A stretch of DNA of 64,000 nucleotides. Origin: Trypanosoma brucei gambiense DAL972 (taxonomy: Eukaryota; Euglenozoa; Kinetoplastea; Trypanosomatida; Trypanosomatidae). Location: NCBI RefSeq assembly GCF_000210295.1, contig NC_026743.1:1302001-1366000 (forward strand). The letters run 5' to 3'. The notes under the pieces are model-generated. The model worked only from the letters and a program-made list of their open reading frames with translations. It had not been told where the DNA came from and ran no database searches. The position numbers and the translations under genes are program-made. Below, in pieces: positions 51,244 through 59,267 of this stretch. Every line of letters starts with the position of its first letter. The stretch's first letter is position 1.

Positions 51244-52110
51244 AATAATTATGCCCATTTAGTTGGCTTTTCCCTTGTCTCGTGTCTTTTCCGTGGAAAG
51301 GTTCCCGGAGTAATCTGATGGCACAGCAGGGAGGTGCGCCTGCAGGTTGGTTAGGAAGGGGGGATGATGTAAAAGAAGAAAATGGGGGGATATCTTATGT
51401 TTAAGAGGATAAATAATGTGAAGGGGCTTTATATGCTTGCTTGGTTGTCTCGTTGGTGCATGGGGAATCTGCATGTTTGCTTTGGAGCACGCGTGGTACA
51501 TCAATGGGATCATATCTTGCTGCCTCCCGCAGTCACCGTGCGGAGCTGCCGGTGCCCCGTTTCTCATAGGCGTGTGCACCTTCCGTCTGAGACCTGTAAA
51601 TGGTTAAAAAGGAATATATAATTACCTTTTGAAAAGTGGTAAAAAACGAATATATGTTTTTTTTGGTTTTAATACGCTCTTTTGTGTGTATGAGAGGAAT
51701 AAATAAGTGTGTGTGTGTGTGTGTGTTGTTGAAAAAATGAAGGACACGAAAGCGCTCATTAAGGGTGGGGATACACCAGGCATAATTATCCGAAAATATT
51801 TTGATGCACCAAATAAGTGAACATACTGACGAAATCAAAGAGTTGGAGGATGGATAGGGAGGCCTCATTGGCAGTGGTAAATTGATTTGACTTGAATATG
51901 ATACCCTCTTACTGTTTCATTGCCACTACAAGTTGGTTTCCTTCCCCGGATGAATGGTTGTGAGGACATCCTTTTATGTGCCTTTGCGCCCCTTTATTTT
52001 CACTTCTTGTACCCTTATTTTACTCGCCATGCCATCGATACTTTGCTTGTGGTGGCGGTCGTGTGGGTTACCTGTTCGCTTGTTAAGGTGGTTGATTCCT
52101 TTGGTAGAAG
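51244..52110 (+). other. Intergenic region after aldolase
   Basis: No second aldolase copy or remnant is visible. A (GT)10 repeat lies at 51707-51726. T/C-rich sequence from about 51990 leads towards the next gene, with AG at about 52085 or 52106-52109 as possible acceptors. Short frames are unsupported. Confidence 0.5.
51707..51726. repeat. (GT)10 microsatellite
   Basis: Ten GT units in the long 3' flank of aldolase. Confidence 0.9.
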
Positions 52111-52668
52111 ATGGATGATGGTGTAGAAGCCAAGCCCCTCTGCTTGACACGGGAACAAATTGATAAGCAAGTAGAGCGGCTGTCGCGCCGGCCGGAGCAG
52201 CGAACGCTACCGGATCCGTTTCCTGTTTGTCCGACTGTGCGAATGTCGAAGGAGCAACTTGAGCAAGTTACGAAACGTGTGTTTTATCATTATTCGGAGA
52301 AACACGCCGAAGCGTTGCGACTTGCGGAAGAAAGGCGTGAGAAGGAATGCGGGGTTGCATCCACTGTATTGAGCGCGAGTGATGTGGATGACATCGTGAA
52401 GCGTTTGTACTATGAGGGAATGGAGCGTGTGAAGGTGGGTCGCAAGGAGGCTAGCGACCGCCTGTTGTTTAAGTCAACCAAGGTTCTTCCGGTTATCTCG
52501 CTAAAGAGGTTTGTCAACGACATGTATCTACGCGGTTTGGAGCGGGAAAAGAAGAAGGAGGAAAAGCTGTACGAGAAGTACATTCTCCCTACAGAGATTC
52601 CCAATCTGAGGATATCGAAGTCTCAAGCCGCGGAGTCAGCAATGCGCTTGTCACGTCGACATGAATAA
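52111..52668 (+). CDS. Small five-repeat helical protein, kinetoplastid-specific
   Basis: The 185-residue protein is built from about five degenerate repeats, each beginning with a hydrophobic residue plus Ser/Thr (L-T-R-E-Q-I near 12, M-S-K-E-Q-L near 45, L-S-A-S-D-V near 88, I-S-L-K-R-F near 130, I-S-K-S-Q-A near 169) and continuing into a charged helix with R-L or R-V and often Y-x-x-G-x-E-R. Between them lie K-Y and K/E-rich segments. Such repeats occur in several kinetoplastid proteins of unknown role, as I remember them. There is no signal peptide, membrane segment or catalytic motif. The ATG at 52111 starts three bases before a second Met-containing codon group and gives the full first repeat. 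Confidence 0.7.
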   Translation: MDDGVEAKPLCLTREQIDKQVERLSRRPEQRTLPDPFPVCPTVRMSKEQLEQVTKRVFYHYSEKHAEALRLAEERREKECGVASTVLSASDVDDIVKRLYYEGMERVKVGRKEASDRLLFKSTKVLPVISLKRFVNDMYLRGLEREKKKEEKLYEKYILPTEIPNLRISKSQAAESAMRLSRRHE

Positions 52669-53063
52669 TCACTGTGTATCATTTATCCGGGTGTAGTGAC
52701 GGTGAGTTTCTCGTGGCTGAAGGGGGTTCCTTGCACCATTTGTACTGTGCACTGCGTAACTAGCATTTTGCCTCTGTGTTGCTCCTTAAGGGCATAGGTT
52801 CATGTAGATTAGCGTCCCGGAGGAATTAGTGTGGAATTGTGTTGGAGAAGCTTCTTGCCTCCGTTTTAGACCACGATTGTGATAGCCATGACTGTGTGGA
52901 CGTTTTCCGTGTGTCCCGTGATTGGTGCCCTGTGTTTCCACCCGAAGGTGATTTCCTCCTTATCATTTGATTCTTCACTATGATATTCATTTTCACCTTT
53001 TAATTTTTTCGTGTGTATGCATTTCACGTAAGGAGTTTAACTAGGGGTAGTCAAGGCGAGCTG
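52669..53063 (+). other. Intergenic region with acceptor
   Basis: A pyrimidine-rich region at about 52953-53010 is followed by AG at 53031-53032, a likely acceptor about 30 bases before the next ATG. Confidence 0.55.
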
Positions 53064-54551
53064 ATGGAAGACGATGCTGATGCCTACCTTCGGCGGGTGT
53101 CTCAACTGAAGCGGAAACACTTCAGAAAGGATTCTGTCACTGCATATCATCCCACGCCGGTGGAGGTGGAAACAGTCGACACCAAACCTATACATACCGT
53201 GGCTCGAAGGCTACCAATGAAGAAACGAAAGCGGATGTGTGATGATGATGAATTTGACGTTGTTTCTCTTGCGAGGGACGCTGTCAATGTTTCTTCTTGT
53301 GGAGTTTTTGTCGCGGATGGTCCTTCTACCAGTCCATTGGTTGGTTGTAATGGTGATAGAAAAGTATTGCAACAACCGGTGAAAATTACGCTGATGGAAA
53401 AGTGGTTTCCCGGGAGGACGTTGCAGAATGCGACTCTGGACCCTGCCCAAGCACCGCTGTACCAGTACACGGAAGTGTCGACGAAGCGAATGAAGGATGC
53501 CCGAGAGCGTTTTGTTACCTTAAAAGCCGGGGTGGAGGATGCGTTGAAGTACTCTTTTGTGGGCGAGTGCACTAATTTTGACGAAGTTGTCTCCAGAATG
53601 ACCAAAGAGAGTTGGATTGAGCTTCGCAACACCCTATTTCAAATATCGTCGCGTGCTTCCTTGCGAAGGAAAAAGGGTGCAGTGAGGGCCATGAAGTACA
53701 TTTTGTCAACAAATGTTGGGGAACATGTGCCGAAATCCTCAATTTTGCGGCACTGGAACGAATATCTTTTGATTCATGGCCCGGAACAGGGATTCCAGCC
53801 TACCCTTTCGCTTTTCGTTTGGGTCGAAAGTGCGGGCATTACCGCTCTCTTCACTGCCGTCGTTAGCCGCGCACTAAAATTGTTTAAGCAAGGCAAAAAA
53901 CCAATGGCGTACTCGTTTTATGATGCTCAGGAGGAGGCTGAGCCCAGTTGTTGTGTTGAGGCTGCTACAAGTGAAGAAGACGAGTGCGTTGACAGCGGCG
54001 AGGTGCTTTCTTGTGAAGGGAGCGTTGAAAAATCGGCAAAGGAGAGTGAACCGATCGCAGTAGGGACTGGGGAAGGAAACGATGATAATTCAGTGAGGCC
54101 GCCTTCCCTAGTGGAGCGCCTTCCTCGACTCGGCGGCTGTTCAGAGGATGTAATATCGCTTCTTTCGTTCTTGCGCGTATTAATGCCAGTGGACTATCTG
54201 GACGAGGATGGGAGGATGATTGGTCGCTCCGCTGGTTACGGCGTTTGGTTGTATGCCTGCTTGACCGCTGTTGACACACCCTTTGACCCGGACTTGGACC
54301 GACTTGTTCATGAGTTTTTCCGTACTTGTTGCTTACAATTACGGGTACTCGGGGAGGCACACAACGTCCGCGGAGATGATCGTGGGGCGATATTGAAAGT
54401 TTTCCCATCCCGCAAAGATGACCCCCCTCAGTCGTCACAATACAACTCCCTTGGTGATGTGAGGAAGGAGGATGTGTTGGCACTCCACACCATTATCGTT
54501 GTGCTAGCCAAGTTATTCCGCCTAAATGGTAATCGTTTGGTTCCGCTGTAA
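53064..54551 (+). CDS. GEMIN2: Gemin2 (SIP1)-like snRNP assembly factor
   Basis: The 495-residue product shows the Gemin2 pattern. Near the start, A-Y-L-R-R-V echoes the human Y-L-R-R-V segment that opens the SMN-binding region. In the C-terminal part, W-L-Y-A-C-L-T-A-V-D-T-P-F-D-P-D near 393 followed by F-F-R-T-C-C-L-Q-L-R matches the W-I-Y-A-L-L and R-R-C-S-E-V-R blocks of Gemin2, and a final helix (about 470-490) matches the last one. Gemin2 holds the Sm pentamer during Sm-core assembly with SMN, and trypanosomes are known to have an SMN/Gemin2 pair. An acidic, variable insert (about 300-350) makes this protein much longer than the human one. The frame extends to 53013 without ATG. Confidence 0.7.
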   Translation: MEDDADAYLRRVSQLKRKHFRKDSVTAYHPTPVEVETVDTKPIHTVARRLPMKKRKRMCDDDEFDVVSLARDAVNVSSCGVFVADGPSTSPLVGCNGDRKVLQQPVKITLMEKWFPGRTLQNATLDPAQAPLYQYTEVSTKRMKDARERFVTLKAGVEDALKYSFVGECTNFDEVVSRMTKESWIELRNTLFQISSRASLRRKKGAVRAMKYILSTNVGEHVPKSSILRHWNEYLLIHGPEQGFQPTLSLFVWVESAGITALFTAVVSRALKLFKQGKKPMAYSFYDAQEEAEPSCCVEAATSEEDECVDSGEVLSCEGSVEKSAKESEPIAVGTGEGNDDNSVRPPSLVERLPRLGGCSEDVISLLSFLRVLMPVDYLDEDGRMIGRSAGYGVWLYACLTAVDTPFDPDLDRLVHEFFRTCCLQLRVLGEAHNVRGDDRGAILKVFPSRKDDPPQSSQYNSLGDVRKEDVLALHTIIVVLAKLFRLNGNRLVPL

Positions 54552-55825
54552 AAGGATTTGAGGTACTGCAGTTACAACGTTCGAGTGGGCACTATACCAG
54601 ATGGCAGTCGGGGCATAGGTGAGAGCGACTGCTAATGAAACGGAAAGGAGAGTAGTTACTTCAACTATAAGGTTTCATGGACAACGTTTGCACCTGGTTT
54701 CAGTGTCACTTACGTGCGGTGGGTTGCAGTTTGCTTTCCTCCTTTTACGAGGATGTCAGCAGACTTTCATGTATGGTGTGCTACCTTCGGTCTAAGAATC
54801 TTGACGCTCATTGCCATCCGAATGACTCCCAATGTCTGTGCGGACGACACATCCTAACAAGGGAAACACGTTGTTATTTTCCCCTTTTAGGTTTGTTTAA
54901 TTTGGGACCTTGGATCTCGAAACTCTAGGAGGACTTTTTGAGCTCAAGTTTTATGCGAATGTGGTGATCTAAACACGCTTTGTTATCCTGTGGATGGGGG
55001 TATGGTATCGGTGAACTTGTGAAGAAATGGATCCAGTAACGGGGGTGAAGCGCCAGCTACGTTCCCGTGTGTGTTCACGAAGAGAGACTTACTGTGGTCT
55101 GTGTAGAAGAAGCGGGTACATTAATCCTTCCTATCCTTCTCTACAGAGGCTTCATCGAAACTTAGTGACACATTTAGTGTCTTCCCGTGTCTTTTCGGTA
55201 GCTACCGCATCTGTTGAGGTGTAGTTTCTGCTGCCTTGCTTATGGATAACGATAAAACGGTTTCGTGAGGGGTGACGAGGAAGTATGTATTATGGATGCG
55301 AGTCCTTGTACCAAATACGGCCGAAAACGTTACTTCAGCTTTAGGAGGGTAATACTTGTCTTCAAAGGTTCCCTTTCGTCTTTAGCACGCAACCAGTGAT
55401 TTCCTCCCCAAGTTTTCACAGCGTGTTTTTGGAGCGTGGGCACACTGACGCCCCGGGTCGAGTGTAGTGCAGCGTACAGAAAGTGACTTACCGCTGTGTT
55501 GTTATTGCGTCACTATTGACCTCCTTTGGTCTTGGAACTGAGCCCCTTCCCCTTTAAATTAAAAAAAGAAGTTTAGGTCTTACATTCTACGACCCCCAAA
55601 GGCAATTTCTTTGGTGTCCACTAAGCTGTCATTCCGTCTACTCACTTCTCACCGTGCACATATATGGATACAAACCCTCTTCTTGCCTAGGTAAAAAGGA
55701 AAGACGCGCGGCGAGGTCAGTTTTTTTGTTGTTGTTCTTTCTCACAGGAGGGGCGAAAGAGACAACAAACCGAAAAGAGTGTAACAGTACATTGGCGGTG
55801 TACGGAGCTACTTTGTTAAGGTCAA
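54552..55825 (+). other. Long intergenic region (1.27 kb) with acceptor
   Basis: The right end has a T-rich tract (about 55720-55742) and CAG at 55745-55747, the likely acceptor. Two ATG frames of 83 and 65 codons (54677-54928, 55027-55224) are Cys- and Ser-rich without domain look and are not called. Confidence 0.5.
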
Positions 55826-56524
55826 ATGTACCCACTCCTCGTGTGCGCTGACCTGTACGGGGAGAAATGCAATTTGGAGGTAAGGTTCCCTTCAAAACCG
55901 ACCATAGAAGATCTCCAGAAGAGAATAGTTACTGTGTTTTCTACAGAAATGGACTCCCGGCGACCAGAGGGGTACCCTGAGGCGGACTTTAGCATTGCAT
56001 TAGTTCACATTTACGACGATAAATCTCAACAATGGGAGAAACTTCTTAGTGACGCGCAGCTGCATGAATATGACCAACTCTACGTATTCCAGCCCCAGAC
56101 AAGGTGGCATATGGACGTCCAAAAGAATCTTCCCCCTCCCACAACTCCTTCAAAAGACCATAGAACTGCTACACCTCATTCGATATGCAAATCACCACAA
56201 TCAAAAGGTTGTGATAACGTATACTCTTTTTCACAGAATTGTGAAGCAACTGTAACAGCGAAAACACGGTTGGAGGAGCAGCGGCGACGCGAACGAGTGC
56301 TCAGAGAAGAGTTATTTCGTGTCAGAGAGGAAACGGAACGGCTGGAGCGAGAGGCTGCGTTGGAGCTATCGCGGAAGCGTTTGCTCAAATGGCAGGTAAT
56401 GTACACAAGTACTTCACACAAAGAGACAAGTGGTATTTACATGGCTAGTATGTGTAATTATCCACCACTGGGAGAATGCCTTTACACCGTCGATGCGCCA
56501 AAACCTGTTTCACCTGGCCACTAG
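55826..56524 (+). CDS. Small protein with BILBO1-type N-terminal domain and coiled coil
   Basis: Residues about 1-105 closely follow the N-terminal ubiquitin-like domain of BILBO1, the flagellar pocket collar scaffold. Matching points from memory are the leading L-L-V-x-A-D-x, then F-P-S-x-P-x-I, F-S-x-E-x-x-x-R-R-P, the I-Y-D-D/E strand followed by W, and Q-L-x-x-Y-x-Q-L-Y-V-F-Q-P near 77-93, then W-H and a Pro-rich exit. A linker (about 106-140) and a strongly charged coiled coil (about 143-188) follow, then a short unordered tail. BILBO1 itself is about 590 residues with EF-hands and a long coiled coil; those parts are absent here. The surface of this domain in BILBO1 binds partners such as FPC4, so a collar or cytoskeletal role is a fair inference, not shown. 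Confidence 0.72.
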   Translation: MYPLLVCADLYGEKCNLEVRFPSKPTIEDLQKRIVTVFSTEMDSRRPEGYPEADFSIALVHIYDDKSQQWEKLLSDAQLHEYDQLYVFQPQTRWHMDVQKNLPPPTTPSKDHRTATPHSICKSPQSKGCDNVYSFSQNCEATVTAKTRLEEQRRRERVLREELFRVREETERLEREAALELSRKRLLKWQVMYTSTSHKETSGIYMASMCNYPPLGECLYTVDAPKPVSPGH

Positions 56525-57123
56525 CAACAGCGGGTGTATCTGTGTATCCCGTTCCGTTGTGACGAAAACCCCAATTGGCTCTGCTGGAGGTGCTCATACA
56601 ATGAGGGAAATGTGCACCATCCATGTGCAGATGTACGACGTGGTAATGTCCACCGTTTATGAAAAAGATGTTTAATTTTTTCCGTTCGGTTATGTTCGTT
56701 GTACGTGTTATGATTTTGTCGTATATTCTTTTGTTTACGCGCGATGCTGCTCATCAACCTCTCACTGTCTGACAGCAACCCTTGGGTAAATGGAACAATA
56801 TCCCCGAAACATCCCAAGGCTGTCTTAATTATCTTAATTTCCTCTGTCTTGAATATAATTTCCTCTTCATGGTGTTATTGCCGTTTTAGTTGCTTTTCTC
56901 CAGAATTTGCCGTTAAGGAATTCGCTCCCTACTAAGGGTGCCAATATTCATATACGTCTCTTTGTTTTTGTTTTGCATTTGCGCTGTTGCGCCTGCAGTG
57001 CGCTTCTGTGATCGCACAGATACCTCTTCTTTCTGCACCCACTGAATTCTTTTGCCTCACGTAGTTTTTATTGGAAGGAACCGATTCGACCGTGAGAGCA
57101 TCTCCGGTAACACCGTGATAGGA
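56525..57123 (+). other. Intergenic region with acceptor
   Basis: Pyrimidine-rich sequence at about 57023-57058 and AG at 57063-57064 mark the acceptor. No continuation of the BILBO1-like protein (EF-hands or coiled coil) was seen in any frame downstream of its stop. Confidence 0.55.
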
Positions 57124-58131
57124 ATGCGAGGTCTAATAAAATCATTTAGCGGACGTTCAGCACCCACAATCTCAACCGTCACTTTGCGGGCAAGCATATG
57201 CCACCCTGCGGGACCCCTTGCCGTTCCTAGCCGATTGCAGTCAACGTCTCCGATGGAGCAACTGATCATTAACGGCGCCGCATGGGAAAGCAGCAATTAT
57301 TATCACAGACTTGGGTTTCAGGAGGCGGTACGGGACAGCAGCAGAATTAAGGAGCATTATCACATTCTAGCGAAGCACTTTCATCCCGACAACCCCAATG
57401 CACCACCCAACGCAACAGCGGCGTTTCAGAATATAAAGGAGGCATATGATCATCTCATGGAAGAAGTCAAAGATGAGGTTCCAAAAAGTCATCCGCACAC
57501 AGGACATTCATATCGTTTTACCGACCACGAACGGCGGCAACAACAAATGCGTTTCCTAGGTGAAGGCATTGGCCTTTTTATGGCCATGACACTTGTTTTC
57601 ATTTTTATTGTTTCGCGTCACAACAGTAACCGTGTCGACGGACGCTACCTTGGCCATTTCGCCATAATCTTTTTGACTATACAAGTATTCCCACGGCTTC
57701 TGGCGGCTGCGATTCTTTATGCCTGTCACTCGAACTATTTGGTAAGTATTGCTGAGCGCACGGAGCAGGCTGCGGTAAGTCTCATTGTGGAACAGCGGGA
57801 AAGCCATCTCGCCATACGTGCGGAAGGCATCGACAAAAGGGTGCGGGACCGTGTGGTTATGCAGGTGACGTACCCTCACAATGACGAACCTCGAAGGCAC
57901 ACCGAGGAGGGCAGTAAAGATAATGAAAATAACAATAAGAAGGAAGCAGATACGAGGAAGGGTAATTTGGAAACCTCACCGCGAGTGCTCACTACAGTAA
58001 CATTTGACTCAGGTGTAACGCAAGTTATTGTCCCTGCAACGCGTGCCGACCGTGAACCTGCGGAGTGCCGCGTGAAGGTTGTGGATGAGGCGAGAGGTTT
58101 TGTTATTGTCGACCGTACATTTGAGATCTGA
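57124..58131 (+). CDS. Membrane J-domain (DnaJ/HSP40) protein, probably mitochondrial
   Basis: The 335-residue protein begins with a presequence-like stretch (residues 1-45: Arg, Ser and Thr, no acidic residue). The J domain spans about 58-120 (Y-Y-x-x-L-G-F at the start) with the H-P-D motif at 87-89, needed to stimulate Hsp70, and A-F-Q-x-I-K-E-A-Y after it. Hydrophobic segments lie at about 150-165 and 176-205, so it is a J-protein anchored in a membrane with a C-terminal soluble part of 130 residues that holds a Lys/Glu/Asn-rich insert. The Hsp70 partner is likely a mitochondrial one. The frame to 57052 starts with TTG and crosses the acceptor; 57124 is the first ATG. Confidence 0.82.
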   Translation: MRGLIKSFSGRSAPTISTVTLRASICHPAGPLAVPSRLQSTSPMEQLIINGAAWESSNYYHRLGFQEAVRDSSRIKEHYHILAKHFHPDNPNAPPNATAAFQNIKEAYDHLMEEVKDEVPKSHPHTGHSYRFTDHERRQQQMRFLGEGIGLFMAMTLVFIFIVSRHNSNRVDGRYLGHFAIIFLTIQVFPRLLAAAILYACHSNYLVSIAERTEQAAVSLIVEQRESHLAIRAEGIDKRVRDRVVMQVTYPHNDEPRRHTEEGSKDNENNNKKEADTRKGNLETSPRVLTTVTFDSGVTQVIVPATRADREPAECRVKVVDEARGFVIVDRTFEI

Positions 58132-58160
58132 TTTGTCGGGGTGCTTGTATCATTATTGGC

Positions 58161-58196
<36 letters not shown>

Positions 58197-59267
58197 CGCA
58201 TTGGAGACGCCTGCGCTGTAGTGTCTTTGGAGAGAAATTGTTTTTAAACGCTTAACGAACGTTCGTGCATGTCGCCGCTGTTAACACAACCGCATGTATA
58301 TTTTGTGGCGTCTTCGCACACGTCGCTTGTGGTAGACCATTATATTGTGCAACTTTATATATATTGGGTAACCGCGGTTATAGTAACACCAAATCGTACC
58401 TTTTTTTAAAAAAAAAGTTCGGTCACATCCGTCCCCAATCTTGTTATTTTATTTTTGGCGGCAAAGACTATGAGGGAAATCGTGGTGGGCGAAGGGCGGA
58501 AACAAGCGAGGAAGGAGATGTAACTTCCGCTTTATTTTGGTTTAAGTTCTGTTTGGCCGTTGGTCATCTCATCCCACCATTGGCGGTGGTTTTGTCTTCT
58601 GTATTTCTTCTCTAATATGCGTTGCTTCTCCCTTTTTTGTTTTCTTCTTTATTTCATCACATACGTCTTCCTCTTCCGTTGCGGTCCGCATTTACTCACA
58701 TCGACGGGAAAGTGGCTAACGTTGGCGTGTTATCTCACGTGACTAACCGTGTGACACACGAGACCCAACAAAAGCAGCGGTAAAAGTTATTGACACAGCT
58801 CGACCAAAATCAAGAAAAACAAACGACCACGTGTGAAAGGTAAAACAAAAAAAAAGATAATAATAACGAAGAAAAAAGGGGGAAAAATAGGGAAAAGGAA
58901 TATATTCCCGGTTCTGATCACACTCTAGCGAGTCTTTTCCTCTCGGTGTTGTATCCGGTGGCACAAACACGCAAAAAAGAAGTTAAAAATAAATAAAAAT
59001 AAAGCCAAGGGTGGAATCCTGGGAGCGGAGAAGTCGTTCAAAAATTAATTCTTGAATAATTACAGTAACTTGTCACATCGACAAAAGGAAACGAAAGAGA
59101 AAAATAGGAGGAAAAGAGGAGTTGATACGGTAACAACAACAGTAAAGGGAAGGCAGATAAGTGGGACCAGTAAACAACCATCAAACACCGGCAACTGCTG
59201 TGATAGGCGAGTGTAACCACTAAAACAAGAAGAAAAAAAAGGAAATTTCTACACTTGTTGAGTGGCA
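58132..59267 (+). other. Intergenic region with TA repeat and pyrimidine tract
   Basis: A (TA)16 repeat lies at 58162-58193. A pyrimidine-rich tract at about 58606-58680 probably directs splicing of the next gene, giving it a 5' UTR of several hundred A-rich bases. Frames such as 58265-58615 begin without ATG and are not called. Confidence 0.5.
58162..58193. repeat. (TA)16 microsatellite
   Basis: Sixteen TA units just after the J-protein stop codon; the longest of the TA repeats in the window. Confidence 0.9.
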
